A DNA stretch of 51,781 nucleotides, from the NCBI RefSeq assembly GCF_018861865.1, contig NZ_JAHLDV010000020.1, forward strand, positions 1-51,781, written 5' to 3'. Position 1 is the first letter of the stretch. Each line of letters begins with the position of its first letter. This document shows, piece after piece, positions 9,372-17,553 of the stretch. Under the pieces are notes generated by a model, which was given only the letters and a program-made list of their open reading frames with translations, made no database searches and had not been told where the DNA came from. Origin of the DNA: Clostridium frigoris. Lineage in GTDB: Bacteria; Bacillota; Clostridia; Clostridiales; Clostridiaceae. Both the position numbers and the translations under genes were made by a program.

Positions 9372-9501
9372 TTATCTTTTTCAAAGCTATTAATTATCTT
9401 CTTCGAAGCTACTAGTTATCTTCTTCGAAGTGTTAGTTATCTTCTTCGAAGCTACTAATCATCTTTTTCAAAGTGTTAATTATCTTCTTCGAAGCTACTA
9501 G
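9372..9501 (-). repeat. Tandem array of six 21/22-bp units between lepA and hemW
   Basis: Six head-to-tail units, plus-strand core TTATCTTCTTCGAAG, at 9372-9393, 9394-9415, 9416-9436, 9437-9458, 9459-9479 and 9480-9501. From the second unit on, 22-bp units ending CTACTAG/A alternate with 21-bp units ending TGTTAG/A, giving a 43-bp higher-order period. Each unit is centred on the palindrome CTTCGAAG, or TTTCAAAG in units 1 and 5. The last unit overlaps the lepA stop codon (9498-9500). No function is known. Confidence 0.9.
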
Positions 9502-11303
9502 TCTACTTTAAGTATAGCCATGAATGCTTCTTGTGGAACTTCTACACTTCCAACTTGTCGCATTCTCTTTTTACCTTCTTTTTGCTTAGATAATAATTTT
9601 TTCTTTCTTGAAATATCTCCACCATAACATTTAGCTAAAACATCTTTTCTAAGAGCTTTTACAGTTTCTCTTGCAATTACCTTTGAATTTATAGATGCTT
9701 GTATTGGTATTTCAAACATTTGTCTTGGTATGTGTTCCTTTAATTTTTCAGCCATAGCTCTTCCTCTATGCGCAGCTGATTCCTCTGGAACAATCATGGA
9801 CAAAGCATCAACTTTTTCTCCTTTAAGTAAAATGTCTAACTTTACAAGAGTTGCAGTCACATATCCCTTTAATTCATAGTCAAAGGATGCGTAACCTTTT
9901 GTTCTTGATTTTAATGCATCAAAAAAGTCATATACTATTTCATTAAGTGGCAAATCATAATTTAGCACAACTCTCGTAGTTTCTATATATTTCATATCAA
10001 GGTATACGCCTCTTTTTTGTTGGCATAACTCCATAACTGATCCCAAGTATTCTGATGGTGTTATGATAGACGCCTTAACTATAGGTTCTTCCATATAACT
10101 AATTTCCGTAGGTTCTGGAAGATTTGTAGGGTTTGTTATCTCTATTAATTCTCCACTAGTTTTCATTACCTTATATATAACAGAAGGTGCTGTGGTTATG
10201 ATATCTAAATTAAATTCCCTTTCAATTCTTTCTTGTACTATTTCCATATGAAGAAGACCTAAAAATCCACATCTAAATCCAAAACCTAAAGCAATAGATG
10301 TTTCTGGTTCAAATCCTAAGGCTGCATCATTTAACTGAAGTCTCTCTAATGCCTCTTTTAATTCTTCATACCTTGCACCATCTATAGGATAAATACCACT
10401 AAACACCATTGGAATCGCTGGTTTATATCCCTTTAGTGCATTTAATGCCGGTCTATCAGCTTGCGTTACTGTATCACCAACACGTGCATCCCTAACATTT
10501 TTTATAGATGCAGTTATATATCCAACATCACCGGCACTTAACTCTTGCACTGGAAGATAGTTTGGAACAAACACTCCAACTTCTACTACCTCATATACCT
10601 TATTAGTATTCATTAATTTAATCTTTGTTCCATGTTTAACTTTGCCGTCTTTAATTCTTACATAACATACTACTCCTTTATAACTATCATAAAAAGAGTC
10701 AAAAATTAAAGCTTTAAGTGGTGCTTCTTCATCACCACTAGGTGGTGAAATTTTATTTACTACCGCTTCTAAAACATCTTCTATATTAAGTCCTGTTTTC
10801 GCAGAAATTCGTGGAGCATCAATAGCTTCAATACCTATTACATCCTCAATTTCCTTAATTACCTCATCTGGCCTTGCACTCGGAAGGTCTATTTTATTAA
10901 TAACTGGCGCAATATCAAGGTCATTATCTAATGCAAGATAACAATTTGCTAAAGTTTGAGCTTGAATTCCTTGTGATGCATCAACTACAAGTACCGCTCC
11001 CTCACAAGCAGCTAAACTCCTTGAAACCTCATAATTAAAATCTACATGACCAGGAGTGTCTATAAGATTGAATATATATTCTTCTCCATTCTCCCTCTTA
11101 TAAACTAGCCTTGCCGGTTGAGATTTTATTGTGATTCCTCTTTCTCTTTCTAAATCCATATTATCAAGTACTTGCTCTTCCATTTCTCTTTTAGTTAAAG
11201 TACCTGTCTTTTCTAGTAATCTATCTGCAAGAGTAGACTTGCCGTGATCAATATGTGCAACTATCGCAAAGTTTCTTATATGTTTTTGTCTATTGCTCTG
11301 CAT
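9498..11303 (-). CDS. lepA: Elongation factor 4 (LepA)
   Basis: A 601-residue translational GTPase that affects ribosome back-translocation and 30S assembly. G motifs are [15 protein letters not shown] (G1), RGITIKS (G2), DTPGHVDF (G3) and NKIDLP (G4), followed by EF-G-like domains and the LepA-specific C-terminal domain ([18 protein letters not shown]). Length is normal. The start ATG follows GGGGG by nine bases, with a probable promoter about 60 bp upstream. The stop codon lies inside a tandem repeat that fills the gap to hemW. Confidence 0.97.
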   Translation of the reverse strand: MQSNRQKHIRNFAIVAHIDHGKSTLADRLLEKTGTLTKREMEEQVLDNMDLERERGITIKSQPARLVYKRENGEEYIFNLIDTPGHVDFNYEVSRSLAACEGAVLVVDASQGIQAQTLANCYLALDNDLDIAPVINKIDLPSARPDEVIKEIEDVIGIEAIDAPRISAKTGLNIEDVLEAVVNKISPPSGDEEAPLKALIFDSFYDSYKGVVCYVRIKDGKVKHGTKIKLMNTNKVYEVVEVGVFVPNYLPVQELSAGDVGYITASIKNVRDARVGDTVTQADRPALNALKGYKPAIPMVFSGIYPIDGARYEELKEALERLQLNDAALGFEPETSIALGFGFRCGFLGLLHMEIVQERIEREFNLDIITTAPSVIYKVMKTSGELIEITNPTNLPEPTEISYMEEPIVKASIITPSEYLGSVMELCQQKRGVYLDMKYIETTRVVLNYDLPLNEIVYDFFDALKSRTKGYASFDYELKGYVTATLVKLDILLKGEKVDALSMIVPEESAAHRGRAMAEKLKEHIPRQMFEIPIQASINSKVIARETVKALRKDVLAKCYGGDISRKKKLLSKQKEGKKRMRQVGSVEVPQEAFMAILKVD

Positions 11304-11363
11304 TAATTTTTACCCCCATTGTACTATATCTTAAATATTTTTTATTTTTATACATCTATTTAA

Positions 11364-11394
11364 ATTATATCATAATTATATATGTTTTTGTCAA
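11364..11394 (-). promoter_or_regulatory. Probable lepA promoter
   Basis: Minus-strand TTGACA (11389-11394) and TATAAT (11364-11369). The hexamers are perfect, but the 19-bp spacer is longer than optimal. Confidence 0.5.
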
Positions 11395-11422
11395 TGCATT
11401 GTGATTTTACATGATACTTTGT

Positions 11423-11680
11423 TTAATTCATAAAAATATCATTATAAGTGTCAATACATTTTTCTTTCATGTTATAAAAAATTTTACCATTTGCATAAAA
11501 AACATATGCATTAGTCTCTATTCTAAAATCTACAGGATTTAATTTTAAGTTTATTGTAAATTTCGACTTTTCTTTTACAAGTTCAGGCTTATTAATATTA
11601 ACTTCAATAAATCCATAAATAAATATAGAAAAACAAATGACTATTATAAACATATATTTAATAATGCCTTTTTTAAACAT
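11423..11680 (-). CDS. Small membrane protein of unknown function
   Basis: An 85-residue protein with one predicted transmembrane helix (about residues 6-27, IIKYMFIIVICFSIFIYGF) and an extracellular tail of about 55 residues with no recognised motif. The ATG at 11678-11680 is nine bases after GGGGG; an upstream in-frame ATG lacks a ribosome binding site. It lies between spoIIP and lepA on the same strand. A role in sporulation could be guessed from its neighbours, but the sequence does not show it. Confidence 0.6.
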   Translation of the reverse strand: MFKKGIIKYMFIIVICFSIFIYGFIEVNINKPELVKEKSKFTINLKLNPVDFRIETNAYVFYANGKIFYNMKEKCIDTYNDIFMN

Positions 11681-11769
11681 AAAAAAATACCCCCTACAAT
11701 TCTCTGGAATAGATAACAATTAATTATTATCTTCTCCTTAGTAAGGATGCACTTTTTATAATAAATTAT

Positions 11770-12915
11770 TCACTTTTTCCCATTTAATTGCTCTGCGATT
11801 ATTCTTGATAGATATTTACCTGTATTTTTTACTTCTTGTATACTATTAGTATACGTGCCTACCTCAATTAAGAGTGCATTATTACTTCTATTTTGATTAT
11901 AAAAGCCCATACCCCAGTGATAAGCCCAAATAGGGTTATCACGTATAAGTCCTGGATATAATCTATTTGAAATTGACATCATAGAATTTATTAATTTCTT
12001 CTGCTCAGTATATCTAGGATTCTTATCTGTTACAACGAACATAAATTGCGCAACATCCTCACCATTTAATTTTGTAAGTACTGTCTTCTTATTTACTACA
12101 CTATCTCTATGTAAATCAATAATTAAATCAAATTTTTCGTATAGCTTTAAGTACTTATCTAAAGTAACTCCAGACTTTTTATAAGCATTATTGTAATCTC
12201 CTGTATCATTTACGTTCTTATCATGTATAACCGAAATTCCATATTTATTTTCTAATTCTTCAGTTATTTCATCTCCTACCGCAACAACATTACGTGATTG
12301 ATCTGGACTAGCAGTAGTTGTTGATGTATCCTTGTTTGAGGTGCGATAAGCTTCAGATGTATGAGAATGATATATAAGTACCCGAGGCTTTGCCTTATTT
12401 AATGTACCTTTCAAACTAGGATCATAAAGTTTTGCTACCACATTGGTAACATTAGCCTTAGACTTACTTACCTGCTTATCATCTAAGTTAAAAGGATTAA
12501 GACTAATTTTTTTTGAATTATCTGCATCCGCGCTAACTTCATTTTTATCTAAATAAGCAATTTCCTTTACTACTATTGATATAGGGTTAGAAGTATCTAC
12601 TCCTAAAAATGACAAAACTGATAAGCCTTCTGTGTTTTCACTATTTGTATCTTGTCCCTTTACGCTAGAGGATTTGATTACAGATAAAACATTATTAATA
12701 ACACCAATATAAAAATAGCTTCTATAATTCCCTTCACTACCAGCCTTCGCGCTTTTAGGCATAATTACTCCTAATAAAAAAATAATGAGCAATGTGAAAA
12801 CACAAAAAAACATTCTCACATTACTACTTTTTTTAATAGAATTTTTAAAGGAATTCATTTTTTCGCTTGGCATAATCTTATGTTTGTGTTTAAATTTTAT
12901 ACCTCTGTAACTCAT
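11770..12915 (-). CDS. spoIIP: Stage II sporulation protein P
   Basis: A 381-residue SpoIIP, the endopeptidase/amidase that works with SpoIID and SpoIIM to thin septal peptidoglycan during engulfment. One N-terminal membrane helix (about residues 36-54) precedes a variable region and the C-terminal zinc amidase domain with VLIYHSHTSEAYR, DLIIDLHRD and LLIEVGT, supplying the metal and catalytic His and Glu. I choose the ATG six bases after GGGGGG; a second ATG overlaps that site. It follows gpr by 52 bp, a conserved gpr-spoIIP pair. Confidence 0.94.
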   Translation of the reverse strand: MSYRGIKFKHKHKIMPSEKMNSFKNSIKKSSNVRMFFCVFTLLIIFLLGVIMPKSAKAGSEGNYRSYFYIGVINNVLSVIKSSSVKGQDTNSENTEGLSVLSFLGVDTSNPISIVVKEIAYLDKNEVSADADNSKKISLNPFNLDDKQVSKSKANVTNVVAKLYDPSLKGTLNKAKPRVLIYHSHTSEAYRTSNKDTSTTTASPDQSRNVVAVGDEITEELENKYGISVIHDKNVNDTGDYNNAYKKSGVTLDKYLKLYEKFDLIIDLHRDSVVNKKTVLTKLNGEDVAQFMFVVTDKNPRYTEQKKLINSMMSISNRLYPGLIRDNPIWAYHWGMGFYNQNRSNNALLIEVGTYTNSIQEVKNTGKYLSRIIAEQLNGKK

Positions 12916-12967
12916 TTTCATCCCCCCTGTTTATACAATATATATGAGGGGATTTAAATAGTTATTA

Positions 12968-13942
12968 CTAATTTAAATACTTATTTATGTCCTCTAGGTC
13001 TAATGCTGGTTGCAATGCTATATTGATGCCATTAGCAATTATTTTAGAAACAGAGTTTATAACCATATCTATTTCCTTTGGTGTAACAACAAGATTGCCT
13101 ACATAAGGATTTAATATTTCAGCAATCATTTTTTGTTTTTCTGCTTTATCAATGGATTTTAGCATATTGTAAAATTCTTTGCCTTCATTTGCAGATTTAA
13201 TCATCTCATCAAGTACTAAATCAATAGTATCATTTGCAAGTGTTGCAGCGTCTACTACTGTCGGAATACCAATTGCAATGACTGGTACACCTAACGTTTT
13301 CTCACTTATTTCCATTCTCCTATTTCCAATTCCTGCTCCTGGAGAAATTCCAGATGTCCCTATTTGAATAGTTCTATTCACCCTATTCATTTTTCTAGAA
13401 GCTAATGCATCGATACAAATCACTAAATTGGGTTTAATCCTCTCCACAATACCACGAATGATTTCGCCAGTTTCCATACCTGTTATTCCAAGAACTCCTG
13501 GAGATATTGCACATACTGGACGTATGCCCTCGTCTATAGAATCTGGTACCAATTGTTTTAAATGCCTAGTAACCATTATTTTCGATACAACTTTGGGTCC
13601 TACAGCATCAGGAGTAACATTCCAATTGCCAAGTCCAACTACTAGAGCCGTCATACTGTCATCCAATTTTATTAGGGGTGATAGAACCTCTCCCATTACT
13701 ACACTTACTCTGTCCATAGCATCACCATCATAGTGAACAAATTCAGGGATATCAATAGTTATATATGTACCTTTTGGTTTTCCCATCATTTTTTCTCCAA
13801 TATCGCTTACTATTTTTACATTGGTAATTTTAATATCTCCCTTATTGTACTCCTCCACATCAACACCAGATATTTCAACATTGTTTTCCTCTTTGTATAT
13901 TTCTTTAGCCTCCACAGCCAAATCTGTTCTTATACTTATCAT
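12968..13942 (-). CDS. gpr: Spore germination protease GPR
   Basis: A 324-residue aspartic-type GPR peptidase that starts degradation of small acid-soluble spore proteins during germination. The start MISIRTDLAVEAKEIY contains the propeptide region autocleaved late in sporulation, and the conserved body (GLGNWNVTPDAVGPKV, GISPGAGIGNRR) is complete. The ribosome binding site is GAGGTG. A plausible forespore promoter lies about 90 bp upstream in the divergent region shared with rpsT. Confidence 0.95.
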   Translation of the reverse strand: MISIRTDLAVEAKEIYKEENNVEISGVDVEEYNKGDIKITNVKIVSDIGEKMMGKPKGTYITIDIPEFVHYDGDAMDRVSVVMGEVLSPLIKLDDSMTALVVGLGNWNVTPDAVGPKVVSKIMVTRHLKQLVPDSIDEGIRPVCAISPGVLGITGMETGEIIRGIVERIKPNLVICIDALASRKMNRVNRTIQIGTSGISPGAGIGNRRMEISEKTLGVPVIAIGIPTVVDAATLANDTIDLVLDEMIKSANEGKEFYNMLKSIDKAEKQKMIAEILNPYVGNLVVTPKEIDMVINSVSKIIANGINIALQPALDLEDINKYLN

Positions 13943-14031
13943 ATTTTCACCTCAACTACATTTTTATTATTATCCTTTCCTAATAGTATTTTCTTATTCT
14001 TAAAAATGTTTATTTTAGGCTTTATACCTCA

Positions 14032-14061
14032 TTTATACAAGTCTTTACTAAAATTTATGCA
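14032..14061 (-). promoter_or_regulatory. Possible forespore (sigma-F/G-like) promoter of gpr
   Basis: Minus-strand TGCATA (14056-14061), a 17-bp spacer and GTATAAA (14032-14038), similar to the sigma-G pattern TGMATA-N17/18-CATAMTA. GPR is forespore-expressed in Bacillus, so the assignment fits, but the -10 match is imperfect. Confidence 0.35.
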
Positions 14062-14078
14062 TATCCATGAATTTACCC

Positions 14079-14107
14079 TTGAAGTGCTTATATTTTAATG
14101 CTATAAT
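14079..14107 (+). promoter_or_regulatory. Vegetative promoter of rpsT
   Basis: -35 TTGAAG (14079-14084), a 17-bp spacer and a perfect -10 TATAAT (14102-14107), about 85 bp upstream of rpsT. Confidence 0.8.
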
Positions 14108-14136
14108 ATTAGTTGATTAATTAAATAGACTCGTAT

Positions 14137-14155
14137 GCAGTTTCCCCAAAACTGC
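14137..14155 (+). promoter_or_regulatory. Hairpin in the rpsT leader
   Basis: GCAGTTT-CCCCA-AAACTGC in the 5' untranslated region, extendable with flanking CGT/ACG. It could serve autogenous control by S20; this is inference from position only. Confidence 0.4.
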
Positions 14156-14191
14156 TGACACGTTATTAAATATAAAGGGGGGTGAAAATTA

Positions 14192-14464
14192 ATGGCAAAT
14201 ATTAAATCAGCAAAAAAAAGAATTAAAATTACTGCAGTTAAAACAGAAAGAAATACAATGATTAAATCTGCTTTAAAAACTAAGGTTAAAAAATTTGAAA
14301 CAGCGCTAGTTACTGGTGATATTACAGAAGCTAAGGTTACATATGCAAGTGTGGTAAAAGCTTTAGATATGGCTGTAACAAAAGGAATACTTCACATCAA
14401 CAAAGCAGCAAGAAGAAAGTCAAGACTTGCAGCAAAATTAAATGCTTTAAGTTTAGCAGCATAA
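14192..14464 (+). CDS. rpsT: 30S ribosomal protein S20
   Basis: A 90-residue, Lys/Ala-rich helical protein starting [12 protein letters not shown] and containing the family region [11 protein letters not shown]-like ([18 protein letters not shown]). It binds 16S rRNA early in 30S assembly. It is the only plus-strand gene in the first 22 kb, with its own promoter, a GGGGGGTG ribosome binding site and a strong terminator directly after the stop, so it is monocistronic. Its place between gpr and holA is conserved in Firmicutes. Confidence 0.97.
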   Translation: MANIKSAKKRIKITAVKTERNTMIKSALKTKVKKFETALVTGDITEAKVTYASVVKALDMAVTKGILHINKAARRKSRLAAKLNALSLAA

Positions 14465-14500
14465 TAAAAAACCGGTGATTTACACCGGTTTTTTTATTTT
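14463..14500 (+). terminator. Bidirectional terminator between rpsT and holA
   Basis: The 8-bp stem AACCGGTG/CACCGGTT is flanked by A and T runs on both sides, so it can end rpsT (plus) and holA (minus). Confidence 0.9.
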
Positions 14501-14528
14501 TTTGCTTATTTATTATTTACTTTTCAAA

Positions 14529-14559
14529 TTAAATCATATCCTTGATTGCTGAAATATTA
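14529..14559 (-). repeat. 31-bp dispersed element, copy 2 (3' of holA)
   Basis: TTAAATCAT-N10-GCTGAAATATTA with core ATCCTTGATT, ending 3 bp from the holA stop codon. Arms are identical to those of the copies after hemW and rodA. Confidence 0.75.
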
Positions 14560-14562
14560 ACT

Positions 14563-15597
14563 CTACATTACGGTCTTTACCATAAAGACTTCAATATTTA
14601 TTTTATCATCAGTTGAAGTACTTTTTAAAACTTTTTCTGTTTCAAGACATAGTTCAATATTTCTTTTCAACCTTTTTAAAGTAAACTTATTACTTTGGGT
14701 AATCATTTTTTCACAAACATATGGATGAAGTCTTAATTCGCTAACCAAAACTTCCTTTGTTTTCCCACTTTCAGTACCCAATTTAATATTAAATAAAAGA
14801 TTAAACTGCCTTGTTACCATAAATAATATAAATGGTATTTTCTCTCCCCTGTATATAAGTTCATTTAATATGTCTAGAGCCCTCTTAATATTCTTTTGAG
14901 ATAAATAATCAACTAAATTAAAAATATCATTTTCGCTCTTTTGAGGCATCATTGCCAAAATATCTTTTTTAGTAATCTCTCTTCCGTTTGCAAATGATAC
15001 TAGTTTTTCTACTTCATTTGATACAATATTCATATTGTTATCTACCTGAGAACAAAATAAAATAAGTTCTGATTTTCCAATTTTGGCTCCAGCACCTTCA
15101 AATAAGTTTTTACAAATTTTCTGAAGAGATTCGCCCTTTAATTTATCAACTTTTATAACACATGCTTTTTTATCTAGTTTTTTAATTTTGTTACTCGGTT
15201 TTTCCCTATCGCTTAAAAACGTATAATATATAATCAAGATACATTGTGGCGGTGGATTTTTTAAATATTCATTTAGCATAATAAAATTTTTATTTTTTAA
15301 ATCATTAGAATTCTTAGTTCCTGAATTATCTTCTAAAAAAGTCGCCCTATATACAACCACTACCTTTTTATCGCTCATAAATGGCATAGTTTCACAAGCA
15401 TCACTAATTGTCTCGAAATCTATTTTACTACCATCAAATTTCGAATAATTAAGGTCAATAAAATTCTTGTCAAGTACGCTATTTGTTATATAATCGACAT
15501 GATCTTTTATTAACTTTTCATCTGGCCCACAAAATATATAACAATTATCTAATTCATGTTTTTTAATCTTTTTCTCAAGCTCTGCATAGTTAATCAA
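14563..15597 (-). CDS. holA: DNA polymerase III subunit delta
   Basis: A 344-residue HolA. The clamp-loader delta subunit opens the beta sliding clamp. The N-terminal RecA-like fold shows YIFCGPDEKLIKDHVDYI in the P-loop position without a functional Walker A, as expected for delta, and the C-terminal collar domain follows (DIFNLVDYLSQKNIKRALDILNEL). It overlaps the end of comEC by 8 bp, so it is translationally coupled to it, the usual Firmicute order. Confidence 0.92.
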   Translation of the reverse strand: MINYAELEKKIKKHELDNCYIFCGPDEKLIKDHVDYITNSVLDKNFIDLNYSKFDGSKIDFETISDACETMPFMSDKKVVVVYRATFLEDNSGTKNSNDLKNKNFIMLNEYLKNPPPQCILIIYYTFLSDREKPSNKIKKLDKKACVIKVDKLKGESLQKICKNLFEGAGAKIGKSELILFCSQVDNNMNIVSNEVEKLVSFANGREITKKDILAMMPQKSENDIFNLVDYLSQKNIKRALDILNELIYRGEKIPFILFMVTRQFNLLFNIKLGTESGKTKEVLVSELRLHPYVCEKMITQSNKFTLKRLKRNIELCLETEKVLKSTSTDDKINIEVFMVKTVM

Positions 15598-17362
15598 TTA
15601 TTTCCTCCAACCCTTGTGAAAATTTTAAAACTTTATTTCCTATAATTATGTATTTATTAATAATTGTTCCTGATGGCACATATGTTTCATCATTTTCTAG
15701 TTTTATTATATCTTTAAATGGTGTGGTTTCATCGGTTTCACTTTTAAGTAATACTATATCCTGTTTTTTACTTGTCTCTTGTGTAAAACATACTTGTGCT
15801 TCTAATTTATCACGATAACTTATCATTCTAATAGTATATCTTTGTGAAAGACTTATAGTAGATTCACCAGTATAATTTTCAAAAACTCTATCTATATTAG
15901 CCGGCACTTTTAAATCATTTCCATTAATATTTCCTGTGGTAACCGCAATCGTTGTCCTTTTATATTGTATTAAAACCACGTTATTCTTATTTACGCTTAT
16001 ATAACTAACCTCTGGGAAAACCTTATAACTTTGAAATGCTAAAACAAAAATAATACAGATTGGAACATACTTAAATTGCATATAACCTTTTTTTATTCCA
16101 AGATAACATAGATATAATCCGAATACAACTAAACTTTCTATAAAAGAAAAGTAAAGCATTTCTGGTAGTGATGCTGCAAGCACCTTTTGAATAAATTCTA
16201 TAATCATTAAGACAGTAAACAATCCATAATTTATCAAATTAAATAATGGATAAAAGACATTACACACAAGCCCCATATTCCCAAGCACCACAACTACTGT
16301 ATATAACGGCAGCAACAGCAAATTACTAATAAAGGAGCCTAAACTAAAAGTTTTAAGAGCTACAACTGCATAAGGCGTAGAAAATATTTGGGAACTTATA
16401 CTCAAACTGAAAGATTCATTTAAAGTAGAAGGTAATTTATATAACACCTTCCTTATTTTCTTGTTAAAAACTATAATACCAAGAACACAAAGAAAAGAAA
16501 GCATAAATCCTATATCAAGAATATAAAAAGGTCTAAATACCAATATTATAATTGCAGCCAAACTAACAGATGAGAGACTATCATATTTTTTATATACTTT
16601 GCTAGCTACTTTTAATATAAAAATCATTATAAAAGCTCTTATTGTTGATGATTGTCCTCCTGTGAATATCATGTATCCAAAAGAGAACAATAAAGCTATT
16701 TTATAACCAATAACAGTTTCTAAAACCTTATATACTATTGACATATGAAGACCTGATACACTTATAACATGACTAATACCAAGTTTTTTAAAATCTTCTT
16801 TTTGCGTTTTTTCTATGTATCCACTATCTCCAAAACATACCCCCATAACTAGGGCCGCCTTTTCTTTTCCTAAACTTTCTGAAAATTTTTCATATAACCC
16901 TTTTCTAAAACTTTCAATTTTAGATATTATATCTTCATCACAAATCTCGTAGCTTTTAACTGTATATGTTCCAACTGTACCCTTTTCATATACTGCTTCC
17001 TTTTTAAAATTACCATTTATCCATACATTTCTTCCTTCACTGAATTCAAATATATTGCCTTTTAAATTAATCTTCTTATTATTATATCTTGCTGAGCAAT
17101 AATATGTACTTTTATCTGATATTCTCACTTTAAGCTTTTGTCCATTCGGTAAATTAACATTAAAATAAGAGTAGTAATTTATAATACCAATAATGAAAAA
17201 ACAAACTACTAGGCAAAAAAACTTCTTATCTATAGTAAAATACATAGTAGCTAAAAAAATCACAGCTATACATGCACCTACAATAGGGTTATTTATTAAA
17301 ATTAAGCAAGTAATACAGCCCATAAATATCGTTACTGCATAATACACTAAAGGTCTAGCCAT
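15590..17362 (-). CDS. comEC: ComEC/Rec2-type competence channel, short form
   Basis: A 590-residue multispanning membrane protein. The N-terminal DUF4131-like region is followed by the competence domain (LGISHVISVSGLHMSIVY, GQSSTIRAFIM), the proposed DNA channel for transformation. B. subtilis ComEC has about 776 residues with a C-terminal metallo-beta-lactamase-like nuclease domain. Here the last ~140 residues show no HxHxDH motif, so that domain is missing or highly divergent. comEA is separate, at 22.7 kb. Start and full-length function are uncertain. Confidence 0.88.
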   Translation of the reverse strand: MARPLVYYAVTIFMGCITCLILINNPIVGACIAVIFLATMYFTIDKKFFCLVVCFFIIGIINYYSYFNVNLPNGQKLKVRISDKSTYYCSARYNNKKINLKGNIFEFSEGRNVWINGNFKKEAVYEKGTVGTYTVKSYEICDEDIISKIESFRKGLYEKFSESLGKEKAALVMGVCFGDSGYIEKTQKEDFKKLGISHVISVSGLHMSIVYKVLETVIGYKIALLFSFGYMIFTGGQSSTIRAFIMIFILKVASKVYKKYDSLSSVSLAAIIILVFRPFYILDIGFMLSFLCVLGIIVFNKKIRKVLYKLPSTLNESFSLSISSQIFSTPYAVVALKTFSLGSFISNLLLLPLYTVVVVLGNMGLVCNVFYPLFNLINYGLFTVLMIIEFIQKVLAASLPEMLYFSFIESLVVFGLYLCYLGIKKGYMQFKYVPICIIFVLAFQSYKVFPEVSYISVNKNNVVLIQYKRTTIAVTTGNINGNDLKVPANIDRVFENYTGESTISLSQRYTIRMISYRDKLEAQVCFTQETSKKQDIVLLKSETDETTPFKDIIKLENDETYVPSGTIINKYIIIGNKVLKFSQGLEEIID

Positions 17363-17430
17363 AATAAAATATTATACTTGAAAAATCATTTACGTAAGTA
17401 GAACATATAAATTTGTTCTGTACTTTTCTA

Positions 17431-17553
17431 TTATACCATAATCAATGTTTTAAATATATTTCCAAGTATTATATACCTCCACAGCCTTATTTTATCCAAT
17501 AAATCTTTTAAATAATCACCCTCTCTATTTGCTAATATTTCTTTAAGTAGGTT
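17431..17553 (-). other. In-frame open tail after the P-type ATPase stop codon
   Basis: Directly after the TAG stop of the pseudo-P-type ATPase (17554-17556), the same frame stays open for 40 codons to a TAA at 17431-17433. The product would begin NLLKEILANREGDYLKDLL and then contain a basic, Trp-containing stretch. It has no start codon or ribosome binding site of its own. It could be a former C terminus cut off by a nonsense change, or chance. The rest of the comEC to ATPase gap has no other clear feature. Confidence 0.35.

Noticed and set aside
9372-9501. Repeat array as a CRISPR
   Set aside because: Units are directly adjacent with no spacers, and no cas genes are present.
13111-13123. 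TAATATTTCAGC inside gpr as a fourth copy of the dispersed element
   Set aside because: Only one arm is present, the second arm is missing at the required spacing, and the sequence encodes conserved gpr residues.
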